From the NCBI GenBank assembly GCA_002392325.1, contig DGGS01000097.1, forward strand, positions 1 to 18,803: a stretch of DNA of 18,803 nucleotides, given 5' to 3'. Below the pieces are notes generated by a model. The model ran no database searches, was not told where the DNA came from, and saw only the letters and a list, made by a program, of their open reading frames with translations. This document shows positions 1-7,560 of the stretch, in pieces. This DNA comes from Bacteroidales bacterium UBA3868 (GTDB taxonomy: Bacteria; Bacteroidota; Bacteroidia; Bacteroidales; WCHB1-69). The position numbers and the translations under genes are program-made. Each line of letters opens with the position of its first letter. Positions within the stretch are counted from its first letter, which is position 1.

Positions 1-2
1 TT

Positions 3-2975
3 TATTCTTTTGCCGCGCCATACGGAATAGTGCCTTCGCTGCCGTGCGAGCCCACTGGCAAACTACAAGTGAAAATGCACGACGGAACATTCCCGTATCA
101 CTTTGTGATTATGCGCATTACACCTACCGACACCGTTTTTTACAAAGAAATCACATTTGACACCAACCAGTATAGCGGAACGGACTCATTGCGCCACGAC
201 TACAAGCATTACTACACGATCGACAGTTTGGACACAGGCCGATACAAGATCCTATGTTATGACGGATGCGGCTACTACACACCATATCTTTATGTCACTA
301 TTCCCAAAGTGCGCCACTTTAACTCCGCGGATTTGCACCTGTTGAGGAACAGTTCCGGATTTCCTGAAAGCCACAACATCATCACTTTTAAGGAACTGTC
401 TGAAAAACAAAGTTTTGCGGGTTCAAATGATGATTATTACCGGAATTATGAAAACGGGCACAACATCTTATATTACCGTTTCATCAACCCTTCGCTAAGC
501 ATAGAAAACGACACTACGGCGTGGCTTCCCATGCCCTTATTCGACCAGAGTGTGTTTCTTTATGACACCCTAAGCCGATTACAGGATTATGGCCAAGTTT
601 GGGGACGAAGCATCATTCTTCAAATCCAGCCCTACTGCGGGGACACGCTTTTCTCATACACATTCAACATATATAGCCACGGAAACAATCAAATTTATAT
701 GGGGCAAGCCATCGAAAACTATGTGGAAGTGCCTTCTGTGTACACATTCTGTTGGCATCGGGACATGTCTAGCGAGTATGATGCCATCAACGAAGCGATT
801 GCCAGCGAGCATGTTCGCAACCCATGTTACATGCCGGACACCATCAACTGTCAAAATTATTATGGCTATACCGTGGCTGATTTGGACATGCCTTACTATG
901 TGGGCATAACATTCCACAGCTATATTACTTTCCCATTAAAAGCAACTATCATCAATATGACGCACGACACCTTGGTCTTTTCTGGCGAGGTTCCCGGCAC
1001 CGACTACTTTTGGAGTCATCGGTTTTTGGAAAACGAAGATTTTCACAACGATTCAGTGCTCCTTATCATCACCGACGCATACGACAACCCATTGATTAGC
1101 AGGGTGATGCAATACAGGAAATTCGATGCGCATTATAGGTATGGGGGAAATATTCATTATCATAATTGGACTTCTTGGGATCAGGATTTGGATGGGGATT
1201 ATTTTTGTCCTGACCAACCCCATCACCTGGGAATCTATCAAAAATACGGGCTATATTATTCCACCATCATCGATGGGGAACGGCACTATTTATATGACAG
1301 GGATACTATTTGTTTGGTAGAGAGTCCGGAGGGCAACAAATACAATCTCACAGCCACGGCGGGGCCGGGTGGCGAATGGGTGGTGAACAGGCTACGGCCT
1401 GACAATCATGCCACTTTAGAGAGGTATCTTTTCAGAGACAAGGAAACCAACACGGGTTATCCCGGCGTTCTGTTCACTGACACAAACTTGGCTCCCGGAC
1501 GCTATGTTTGGATTGTTTACAAGCCCTGTGAAACCAACGACACCATCATACAATATATCGATTATAACCTCCCTGAAATCACAGAGCAGCCGCATTACCG
1601 TTTGGACACCACCTGCACCGCGCTGAACATCATCCCCGTGAGCGGCCAATACAGCCGGGATGGTGTGGCGTTGGAGACTTTCTTTCAAGTTTATGCGACG
1701 GACACGCTCACGCACACTGCCTCCGCCGTCCACAAAAACGGAACACTGTCCGTCGGACTTCCGGGAACCTACCGTATTGGCATGTACACCTTGCCGCAAA
1801 ACAACGGAAGACTGCTCGCGCTCAACCCTTGCTTCGTTGCAGACACTGTGATCGAATGGCGAAACGAAACCATTGAATTGGAATACATTTACGGACATGT
1901 ATGCAATGAGCACGACACAGAAGGGTTTGTGCGCGTGAAAGGACAAAAAGGACTAAAGCCCTACACTTACAAACTCTTCAGCGCTCCTAATGGTGGCGGC
2001 ACACTTATTGCCACCAACAACGACGGGGTTTTCGACCAGGTGCCCGTGCGGTTCGGGCAAACCGTGTCCGTGGAGCTCACCGATGCCTGCAATGCGCATT
2101 TCATCACCAACCTTACCATCAGCGACATGGATAAAATCAGAAAGTGCTGGTTGGAAAACGGAGGGAGCAGTATGGTTTTCGATGAAGGGGACACTTGCCA
2201 CATGTTTGGCTTGTCGTTGGGTGGATGCAACTACTTGTGGTCGGGGCCAAACGGTTTCCAAAGTGACGAAACAAACATTCATGTTTTTGTCACTGGCCCT
2301 GAGGTTGCGGGAACCTATTGCATTGCCATTGAAGGCGGGGGGTGTGGCATTCTGCGCGACAGTGTGCGGTTGAGGGTGTTGGAACGTCCCTGTCCGCAAG
2401 CGGTGGACTACGACGGCAATCACTACAATGCTGTCCGGATCGATGGGTTTTGTTGGACTCAAACCAACCTGCGAAGCACACACTACAGTGACGGGCGGAC
2501 GGTGGACTCTGCCTATGTGTATGAACACTCGGACTTCACGCAAGAGCAAATGATCGAGACTTTCGGGATGCTGTACCGATGGGCAACGGCCGCGGATTCC
2601 GGAAACATCCACTATGCTGACGCCGCCCACCATGTGCAGGGCATTTGTCCGTCGGGATGGTACCTGCCCACCCGCAGCCAATACGAATGGTTGGCGACAT
2701 GGGGTGCGGATGCCCTGCGCGCGCCCGACTACTGGATTAACGGCGCCGGTGGCCACAACGAAACCGGATTCTCGGCTCTCCCCGCCGGCTTTTACAACGG
2801 TCTTCGCAACAGGTTTGAGAACTTGTATGGTGAAACACGCTTCTGGTCGATTAATCCCGACGATTTCTCCGAAAATCGGACCGCCAGTACGCTGACCTTT
2901 TTCTGCCCCGTCCTGAAACCCGTGGAAAGCAACGACCTTGACGCCTATTCTGTACGCTGTATTTTGGCCGAATAA
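3..2975 (+). CDS. Large surface/extracellular protein with C-terminal Fib_succ_major domain (5' end missing)
   Basis: The frame is open from the first complete codon at position 3. A GTG at 30 could be called a start, but the upstream codons are open and no signal peptide is seen, so the gene most likely begins left of the window. About 990 codons are visible, ending TAA at 2973-2975. The body is rich in Tyr, Asp, Asn and Thr and looks like stacked beta-sandwich modules: a stretch near 1915-2100 (GLKPYTYKLFSAPNG) resembles SprB-type surface repeats, and one near 2235-2330 (YLWSGPNGFQSDETN) resembles an Ig/PKD-like module. From about 2391 to the end there is a Fibrobacter succinogenes major paralogous domain, with DYDGNHYNAVRIDGFCWTQTNL, ICPSGWYLPT, TGFSALPAGF, FWS and a final SVRC. 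The family is common in secreted Bacteroidota proteins of unknown role. I see no clear type IX sorting domain at the C-terminus. The domain call is confident; function is unknown. Confidence 0.8.
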   Translation, partial: YSFAAPYGIVPSLPCEPTGKLQVKMHDGTFPYHFVIMRITPTDTVFYKEITFDTNQYSGTDSLRHDYKHYYTIDSLDTGRYKILCYDGCGYYTPYLYVTIPKVRHFNSADLHLLRNSSGFPESHNIITFKELSEKQSFAGSNDDYYRNYENGHNILYYRFINPSLSIENDTTAWLPMPLFDQSVFLYDTLSRLQDYGQVWGRSIILQIQPYCGDTLFSYTFNIYSHGNNQIYMGQAIENYVEVPSVYTFCWHRDMSSEYDAINEAIASEHVRNPCYMPDTINCQNYYGYTVADLDMPYYVGITFHSYITFPLKATIINMTHDTLVFSGEVPGTDYFWSHRFLENEDFHNDSVLLIITDAYDNPLISRVMQYRKFDAHYRYGGNIHYHNWTSWDQDLDGDYFCPDQPHHLGIYQKYGLYYSTIIDGERHYLYDRDTICLVESPEGNKYNLTATAGPGGEWVVNRLRPDNHATLERYLFRDKETNTGYPGVLFTDTNLAPGRYVWIVYKPCETNDTIIQYIDYNLPEITEQPHYRLDTTCTALNIIPVSGQYSRDGVALETFFQVYATDTLTHTASAVHKNGTLSVGLPGTYRIGMYTLPQNNGRLLALNPCFVADTVIEWRNETIELEYIYGHVCNEHDTEGFVRVKGQKGLKPYTYKLFSAPNGGGTLIATNNDGVFDQVPVRFGQTVSVELTDACNAHFITNLTISDMDKIRKCWLENGGSSMVFDEGDTCHMFGLSLGGCNYLWSGPNGFQSDETNIHVFVTGPEVAGTYCIAIEGGGCGILRDSVRLRVLERPCPQAVDYDGNHYNAVRIDGFCWTQTNLRSTHYSDGRTVDSAYVYEHSDFTQEQMIETFGMLYRWATAADSGNIHYADAAHHVQGICPSGWYLPTRSQYEWLATWGADALRAPDYWINGAGGHNETGFSALPAGFYNGLRNRFENLYGETRFWSINPDDFSENRTASTLTFFCPVLKPVESNDLDAYSVRCILAE

Positions 2976-3027
2976 ACATTCTTGAAAAAAATAAATTACG
3001 AAAGATGCTTTGTTTCAATTTTTTTTG

Positions 3028-3035
3028 TACTTTTG
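3028..3035 (+). promoter_or_regulatory. Bacteroidota -7 promoter element for rpmB
   Basis: TACTTTTG matches TAnnTTTG exactly, 48 bases before the rpmB start codon. A TTTG at 3009-3012 could be the -33 box, but its 15-base spacer is shorter than the usual 19-21. Transcription probably begins near 3041-3045. Confidence 0.55.
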
Positions 3036-3083
3036 CCGCCCAAAATCAAAAGAGAATATTAATCATTAAAAACGATAGAGAAG

Positions 3084-3317
3084 ATGTCAAGAGTTTGCCA
3101 GATTACAGGAAAGAGAGCAGTGGTTGGTAACAATGTTTCCCACTCTAATATCAAAACCAAAAGAACCTTCAAACCGAACCTGCACACCAAGAAATTCTAT
3201 GTGCCGGAATTGGACGAATGGGTATATCTTAAAGTTTCCGCTCACGGTATGCGCATCATCAACAAGAAAGGCGTTTACGCCACTCTCGTCGAAGCTGCCC
3301 AAAAAGGTAACTTATAG
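3084..3317 (+). CDS. rpmB: 50S ribosomal protein L28
   Basis: This 77-aa protein is a full-length bacterial L28, a component of the large ribosomal subunit. The N-terminus [20 protein letters not shown] and the central [18 protein letters not shown] are characteristic of the family. Only one cysteine (C5) is present, so this is a form without the paired CxxC zinc-ribbon motifs. The start is ATG at 3084, behind an A-rich leader with no clear Shine-Dalgarno, as is usual in Bacteroidota. In many Bacteroidales, rpmB is followed by rpmG (L33) and a DUF4295 gene; here it is followed at once by a strong terminator, so it appears to be transcribed alone. Confidence 0.97.
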   Translation: MSRVCQITGKRAVVGNNVSHSNIKTKRTFKPNLHTKKFYVPELDEWVYLKVSAHGMRIINKKGVYATLVEAAQKGNL

Positions 3318-3338
3318 TGTTTTGATTACACGACCTAC

Positions 3339-3374
3339 AAGCTGTTGTGATGTTCCATCGCAACAGCTTTTTTT
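3339..3374 (+). terminator. Rho-independent terminator after rpmB
   Basis: A 14-bp stem (AAGCTGTTG-T-GATG pairing with CATC-G-CAACAGCTT, one U-G wobble) closes on a TTC loop and runs into a T tract at 3368-3374. It starts 21 bases after the rpmB stop codon. Confidence 0.92.
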
Positions 3375-3449
3375 ATTACGGATTCACACAATATTTTCCA
3401 CATTTCTTCGTATATATTCCTTGTGCCCCCAAAACCAGATTGATCATCA

Positions 3450-5945
3450 TTGAAAAATAAAAAACTGTTTTTCCTGATCCTCACCTTGCTGATGACGACC
3501 TTCGCCTATGGTCAGAAGGCCGTCGTGAAAGGCGTTGTGCTGGACGAGGAGAACCAGCCTATCGAGAATGTGGTCATTCAGGTGCTGGATTATAACACAC
3601 AAACCATCACCAGTGATTTCGGGCAATTTGCCATCAATGTTCCCGAAAATGTGGAATTCCGCCTGTACTTCCAGCAAATCAGCCACCGCGACACGGTATT
3701 GCGCTTCAAACTAAAGCCAAGAGAATCCAAAAACATCACCGTGATCCTGCCCACTATCGGCAACCGGCTGGAGCAGGTGAACATTCAGAGCAATAGCGAC
3801 AACGGCTATATCCGTGTAAACCCGAAACTTTCCTTCCAGATGCCATCCCCGGGCGGCGGCATGGAGTCCATCATCAAGATGATGCCCGGCACCTCATCCG
3901 TCAACGAACTCAGTTCCCAATACAATGTGCGAGGCGGCAACTACGATGAAAACCTGGTTTTTGTAAACGACATACAAATCTATCGTCCGTTTCTTATCCG
4001 CAACGCCCAACAGGAAGGTCTGAGTTTTGTAAACACCGATTTGGCAGGCAATGTCATTTTCTCCGCCGGCGGTTTTGAAGCCAAATACGGCGACAAGATG
4101 TCTTCCGTGCTGGATGTCCAGTACAAGGAACCCACCCAATATGGCGGCTCACTGTCGGTGAGTATGCTGGGCGCCTCCGTACATGCGGAAGGGCGTGTGG
4201 ACAGCTGCTTTTCGTTCCTGATCGGCTCCCGCTTCAAGTCCAACTCCTACCTGCTCCGCTCCATGCGCATGGCAGGCGACACCTCCGATTACAAACCACG
4301 CTATTTTGACACCCAAATGCTACTCAAGTGGGATATCTCCAAGAAATTCAGCATCAGTTTCTTAGGCAACATATCCCTCAACAGCTTCATTTACCAGCCC
4401 ACCAACAGGGAAACCAACTTCGGTCCCACGGATATGACCCGACAATTCAAAATCTATTTCGACGGACAGGAGGTGGACCGTTACCAGAATTACCTCGGAG
4501 GGCTTACTTTTCATTACCGCCTTAATGAGAACAACATCTTAAAACTCATTCTCTCCTCATACTACGCCAAAGAGAGTGAAACCTATGATATTCAGGGACA
4601 ATACTGGTTGCATGAGGTTGAACCGGATTTAGAGTCCAGTACTGTACATATTTTGTCAACGCTGGGTTACGGCACCAATTTGGAGCATGCGCGCAACCAT
4701 ATCACCTCCATTGTATCCGCCGCCGACCTGAGAGGCGAGCACAAACTGCCCGCATACAACCTGCTGTCTTGGGGTTTTAAAGCCCAAAACGAGATCATCC
4801 ATGACCAAATCAAGGAATGGACCATGAACGACTCCTCCGGACTCACACTGCCCTTCATCTTCAACACTCCCGGCGAGCCCGTACCGCTAGACGATCCTTC
4901 CCGAATCCTCACCTTTGGCGAAAACGCGTACTTAGTTTCCGTCAACAACTTGAATACCATGCGCTTAACGGGGTTCATACAGGACCAATGGAAGATTGAT
5001 GGCGACAGTTCCTCCCATTACATTCTGAACGCCGGATTGCGTTTCCACTACTGGACCTACAACAAACGGGAATTCACCGTATCCCCGAGGGTTTCTTTTG
5101 TTTACAACCCTCACTGGAAACATGACTGGATCTTTTCCATCCGCACCGGTCTTTACTATCAGCCGGCCTTTTATCGGGAAATGCGGTATGTGGATGGCAC
5201 TTTGAATCCAGACATCCGGTCACAACGATCCTTTCAAATCGTAGCCGGCGCCGAATACAATTTCAAAATGTGGCGACGGCCGTTTAAATTTACCGCAGAA
5301 GCGTATTATAAATATCTGGACCATCTCATCTCATATTCCATTGACAATGTGCGAATTACCTACAGTGGTTACAACGATGCCGTGGGTTACGCCACCGGAC
5401 TTGACTTGAAATTGAGTGGCGAGTTCATCCGCGGTCTGGAGTCCTGGTTCGCCGTATCCATCATGGATACCAAAGAGGATATCTTGGATGATTACTACTA
5501 TGACAAGGACGGTAACCGGATAGAACCCGGATATCTTCCCCGCCCCACCGACCAACGCATGGCATTCAACCTATTCTTCCAAGACCATATTCCCGGATTC
5601 CCGCAATTCCGGGTGCATCTCAACTTTGTCTTTGCCAGCGGACTTCCGGTAGGTCCCGTAAACGCCCCCGCATATCAACGGGTTCGTGACCCCAAATGGT
5701 ATCGCCGCGTGGACTTGGGATTCTCGTTCATGTTCCTTGAGCAAAGCCGCGACCGCATGCGCAACAAGTCCAAATTCATCCGCAGCATCAAAAACGCGGG
5801 TATCTATATTGAGGTGTTCAATTTGCTTGGCACCAAAAATGTGGCATCATACTCTTGGATATCCGATATTTACAACAACTCATACGCCGTTCCGAACTTC
5901 CTGACCGGAAGGATGATCAATGTGAAGTTTGCCGTGGAGTTTTAG
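3450..5945 (+). CDS. TonB-dependent outer-membrane receptor with N-terminal carboxypeptidase-regulatory-like domain
   Basis: This 831-aa outer-membrane beta-barrel would import a ligand using TonB-transduced energy. Residues 1-21 form a signal peptide (Lys-rich start, hydrophobic LFFLILTLLM core, AYG before the likely cleavage at Q22). Residues about 24-105 are a CarboxypepD_reg-like beta-sandwich (VVKGVVLDEENQPIENVVIQVL). The plug follows at about 115-240 (MPGTSSVNELSSQYNVRGGNYDENLVFVND...LAGNVIFSAGGFEAKYGDKMSS), then the barrel to the C-terminus, which ends in phenylalanine (NVKFAVEF). The start must be the TTG at 3450: an in-frame TGA lies at 3441-3443 and no ATG precedes the signal peptide. 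No SusD-like partner is adjacent and the ligand is unknown. The cobalamin riboswitch promoter lies beyond this gene's stop, so nothing here shows B12 control of it. It stands alone between the rpmB terminator and that promoter. Confidence 0.93.
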   Translation: MKNKKLFFLILTLLMTTFAYGQKAVVKGVVLDEENQPIENVVIQVLDYNTQTITSDFGQFAINVPENVEFRLYFQQISHRDTVLRFKLKPRESKNITVILPTIGNRLEQVNIQSNSDNGYIRVNPKLSFQMPSPGGGMESIIKMMPGTSSVNELSSQYNVRGGNYDENLVFVNDIQIYRPFLIRNAQQEGLSFVNTDLAGNVIFSAGGFEAKYGDKMSSVLDVQYKEPTQYGGSLSVSMLGASVHAEGRVDSCFSFLIGSRFKSNSYLLRSMRMAGDTSDYKPRYFDTQMLLKWDISKKFSISFLGNISLNSFIYQPTNRETNFGPTDMTRQFKIYFDGQEVDRYQNYLGGLTFHYRLNENNILKLILSSYYAKESETYDIQGQYWLHEVEPDLESSTVHILSTLGYGTNLEHARNHITSIVSAADLRGEHKLPAYNLLSWGFKAQNEIIHDQIKEWTMNDSSGLTLPFIFNTPGEPVPLDDPSRILTFGENAYLVSVNNLNTMRLTGFIQDQWKIDGDSSSHYILNAGLRFHYWTYNKREFTVSPRVSFVYNPHWKHDWIFSIRTGLYYQPAFYREMRYVDGTLNPDIRSQRSFQIVAGAEYNFKMWRRPFKFTAEAYYKYLDHLISYSIDNVRITYSGYNDAVGYATGLDLKLSGEFIRGLESWFAVSIMDTKEDILDDYYYDKDGNRIEPGYLPRPTDQRMAFNLFFQDHIPGFPQFRVHLNFVFASGLPVGPVNAPAYQRVRDPKWYRRVDLGFSFMFLEQSRDRMRNKSKFIRSIKNAGIYIEVFNLLGTKNVASYSWISDIYNNSYAVPNFLTGRMINVKFAVEF

Positions 5946-5967
5946 TTCCTCACCTTTCTTTTTTTAG

Positions 5968-5975
5968 TATCTTTG
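5968..5975 (+). promoter_or_regulatory. -7 promoter element upstream of the cobalamin riboswitch
   Basis: TATCTTTG matches TAnnTTTG and begins 23 bases after the receptor stop codon. It would start a transcript a few bases downstream, just before the riboswitch aptamer. No convincing -33 TTTG was found at the expected distance. Confidence 0.65.
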
Positions 5976-5999
5976 CCCCGTTTTTGGCGAAGCGGTCAT

Positions 6000-6140
6000 T
6001 TTTTTGCCGTTTCAGGGAAACAGGTGCGAATCCTGTACAGTACCCGCTGCTGTAAGTTTCATCCGTTTCCGGCACAAAAAAGTCACTGCCGCAAGGTGGG
6101 AAGGCGTGTCGGGAGAAACAAGTCAGAATACCGGCCTAAA
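6000..6140 (+). promoter_or_regulatory. Cobalamin (adenosylcobalamin/B12) riboswitch aptamer
   Basis: Conserved blocks occur in the right order: GGGAAACAGGTGCGAATCCTG at 6015-6035, then CAGTACCCGCTGCTGTAA, GTCACTGCCGCAAGGTGGGAAGGC around 6082-6105, and the B12 box AGTCAGAATACCGGCC at 6121-6136. Pairings that can be traced are GGG 6015-6017 with CCC 6043-6045, a CAGG/CCTG hairpin inside it, CCGGCAC with GTGTCGG (one wobble), GTTTC with GAAAC just outside, and GCCG 6006-6009 with CGGC in the B12 box as the closing stem. High intracellular cobalamin is expected to reduce expression of the gene that follows at 6217. Confidence 0.95.
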
Positions 6141-6141
6141 A

Positions 6142-6224
6142 CATGTTGTTAACCGCTTCGGGAGATAAGCGACATGCTGCCCGAGCACCATTATTAACCC
6201 ATTAAATGCCGAGGTAATGCATTT
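6142..6224 (+). promoter_or_regulatory. Riboswitch expression platform, probably translational
   Basis: Two hairpins lie between the B12 box and the coding sequence. The first (6142-6176) pairs CATGT with ACATG and CGCTT with AAGCG around the loop CGGGAGAT. Part of that loop (TCGGG, 6158-6162) can instead pair with CCCGA at 6180-6184, giving mutually exclusive folds. The second pairs AAATGC (6204-6209) with GCATTT (6219-6224); it places GAGG (6211-6214) in the loop and the G of the start codon in the stem. No U tract follows either hairpin, so control of translation initiation fits better than transcription termination. Confidence 0.5.
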
Positions 6225-7287
6225 CAAACAACCCTTTTTCCACGGAATCATTTTGTTTATGTTCGCCGTATTTTGCGGTGCCAGCTGCCAGCCCCCCACT
6301 CCACCCCCAACCCCTCCCGTTGACACTCAAGCAAGCGGCATCTACATTCTCAACGAAGGTCTTTTCCAACACAACAACAGCACCATATCATTTTACAACT
6401 TCGACACGGGCGATTTTCGCGCAGACTTGTTTCTTGAGATAAACCAGCGTGGCCTTGGCGACACAGGAAATGACCTTAAACGATATGGCAACAAACTCTA
6501 CTGTGTGGTCAACAACTCCCATCGGGTGGAAGTAATGGATTTCGCCACAGCAAAATCCATCAAAGCCATCAGTCTTCCCGGGAAAAGCCCTCGTCATATC
6601 ACCTTCCACCAAAACAAAGCGTATGTCTCCTGCTTTGACGGCGATGTGGTGCGTATTGACACAGCCACCTTGGAAGTGGAGCAATCCGTACACTCAGGCA
6701 ACAACCCCGAAGGTCTCTGCGTATGCAACGGCAAACTCTATGTGGCCAATTCCGGCGGACTGAACAATCCGGATTATGACAAGACCGTGTCCGTATTTGA
6801 TGTCAACACTTTGACTCTGCTGAAGACCATCGAGGTCGGGATCAACCCGTACATGGTGGCCGCCAGCGACAACGGACAATATGTGTATGTGTGCACGCGC
6901 GGCGATTACATTGACCAGTGCGGCACGCTCTCCCGCATTGATGCCCATACCGACCAAGTTAGCCAGACATGGCAAAACATCCAAAACTTCTGTTTAGACG
7001 GGAACAAAGCATATGTGTATGAGGTGGACTACAATGCCGCTTCCAACCCTGTCAAAGTGCTCGACCTTACCAATCCGGATATGGAGCCAACCCTTTTCAT
7101 TACCGATGGCACCAATTTGCAAATGCCCTACGGCATCACCGTAAACCCATTGAATGGGGATGTCTATATTACGGATGCTCACAATTTTACAGTCACGGGA
7201 GATGTATTCTGTTTCGACAAAAACGGCAAAAAGAAATTCTCTTTCTCTGCGGGATTGAACCCGAGTGCCATTGTGTTTAAGCAATAG
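6217..7287 (+). CDS. btuG: BtuG-like cobalamin-capturing surface lipoprotein (YncE/DUF5074-type beta-propeller)
   Basis: This 356-aa protein has a lipoprotein signal (hydrophobic ILFMFAVFC followed by lipobox GAS-C, lipidated Cys24) and a proline-rich linker (PPTPPPTPP). Repeated beta-propeller blades follow: GKSPRHITFHQNKAYVS, GNNPEGLCVCNGKLYVANSG, VGINPYMVAASDNGQYVYVC and MPYGITVNPLNGDVYITDA. BtuG proteins of Bacteroides are seven-bladed propeller lipoproteins on the cell surface that bind cobalamin very tightly and cap the BtuB transporter. The fold, the lipobox, the length and above all the cobalamin riboswitch directly upstream support that role here; cobalamin binding itself is inferred. 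The ATG at 6217 gives the full signal peptide. BtuG is normally encoded with btuB; here the next 150 bases hold no such gene and a terminator follows, so the gene is a single-gene B12 regulon, perhaps truncated by the neighbouring island. A different propeller lipoprotein under B12 control is the alternative. Confidence 0.85.
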   Translation: MHFKQPFFHGIILFMFAVFCGASCQPPTPPPTPPVDTQASGIYILNEGLFQHNNSTISFYNFDTGDFRADLFLEINQRGLGDTGNDLKRYGNKLYCVVNNSHRVEVMDFATAKSIKAISLPGKSPRHITFHQNKAYVSCFDGDVVRIDTATLEVEQSVHSGNNPEGLCVCNGKLYVANSGGLNNPDYDKTVSVFDVNTLTLLKTIEVGINPYMVAASDNGQYVYVCTRGDYIDQCGTLSRIDAHTDQVSQTWQNIQNFCLDGNKAYVYEVDYNAASNPVKVLDLTNPDMEPTLFITDGTNLQMPYGITVNPLNGDVYITDAHNFTVTGDVFCFDKNGKKKFSFSAGLNPSAIVFKQ

Positions 7288-7435
7288 GATGTATCGACAA
7301 ACAGCGAGAACATCATCAATCTCGTTCTGGTTATACGGAGTGTTGAACACCACCGTAAACCTGCCATGAGCGAGCTCTAGCGCAAGCCATAAAATATCTT
7401 CTCTGTTTTTGTTTACATATAGTGTCAATTTCGCG
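7288..7435. other. Non-coding gap after btuG with possible gene remnant
   Basis: No complete gene is seen between the btuG stop and the terminator. The minus strand reads as protein-like text without a stop (for example NTPYNQNEIDDVLAVCRYI) and runs on antisense into btuG, so it has no end of its own. The plus strand has only short frames. It may be a scrap of a lost gene. Confidence 0.3.
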
Positions 7436-7465
7436 CCGCCAAATGCCATTTTCAGGCGGTTTTTT
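7436..7465 (+). terminator. Probable intrinsic terminator downstream of btuG
   Basis: CCGCC at 7436-7440 pairs with GGCGG at 7455-7459; inside, AAAT can pair with ATTT. A run of six T follows (7460-7465). It would end the riboswitch/btuG transcript just before the island promoter. Confidence 0.65.
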
Positions 7466-7467
7466 GC

Positions 7468-7475
7468 TATTTTTG
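7468..7475 (+). promoter_or_regulatory. -7 promoter element of the helicase operon
   Basis: TATTTTTG matches TAnnTTTG. It sits three bases after the preceding T tract and 85 bases before the helicase start codon, and its last base is the first base of a perfect inverted repeat. A similar GCTATTTTTA recurs at 7504-7513. No -33 TTTG was found. Confidence 0.55.
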
Positions 7476-7505
7476 CAGAACCACAAAAAATAATTGTGGT
7501 TCTGC
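7475..7505. repeat. Perfect 10-bp inverted repeat over the predicted start site (operator or RNA hairpin)
   Basis: GCAGAACCAC at 7475-7484 is repeated inverted as GTGGTTCTGC at 7496-7505 across an A+T-only 11-base spacer. The first arm begins at the end of the -7 element, so the expected transcription start falls inside the repeat. No U tract follows directly, which argues against a terminator. It could be an operator for a dimeric repressor or a 5' stabilising hairpin. Confidence 0.6.
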
Positions 7506-7515
7506 TATTTTTATA

Positions 7516-7554
7516 ATGAATTATCGCCATATGACAAAAAGGAGGTTGTTCTAA
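7516..7554 (+). other. Possible 12-codon leader ORF carrying an AGGAGG
   Basis: ATG at 7516 opens MNYRHMTKRRLF, stopped by TAA at 7552-7554, six bases before the helicase ATG and in the same frame. The codons AGG AGG (7540-7545) form a textbook Shine-Dalgarno sequence, unusual in Bacteroidota, 15 bases from the helicase ATG. A shorter start (ATG 7531) exists in the same frame. There is no coding evidence beyond position and frame. Confidence 0.25.
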
Positions 7555-7560
7555 TATTTT

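Noticed and set aside
30..32. GTG at 30 as the true start of the first gene
   Set aside because: The frame is open to the window edge, no signal peptide follows the GTG, and no promoter or ribosome-binding site is visible in 30 bases, so a start outside the window is more likely.
1953..2756. Minus-strand open frame of 267 codons
   Set aside because: It overlaps the Fib_succ_major end of the surface-protein gene, whose domain match is clear; the antisense product resembles nothing.
3450..5945. Calling the TonB-dependent receptor btuB because a cobalamin riboswitch is next to it
   Set aside because: The riboswitch and its promoter lie downstream of this gene and point away from it; the receptor also has a carboxypeptidase-regulatory-like extension and no specific B12 feature.
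7475..7505. The inverted repeat as a terminator
   Set aside because: No T tract follows directly, and a better terminator with six T lies just upstream at 7436-7465.
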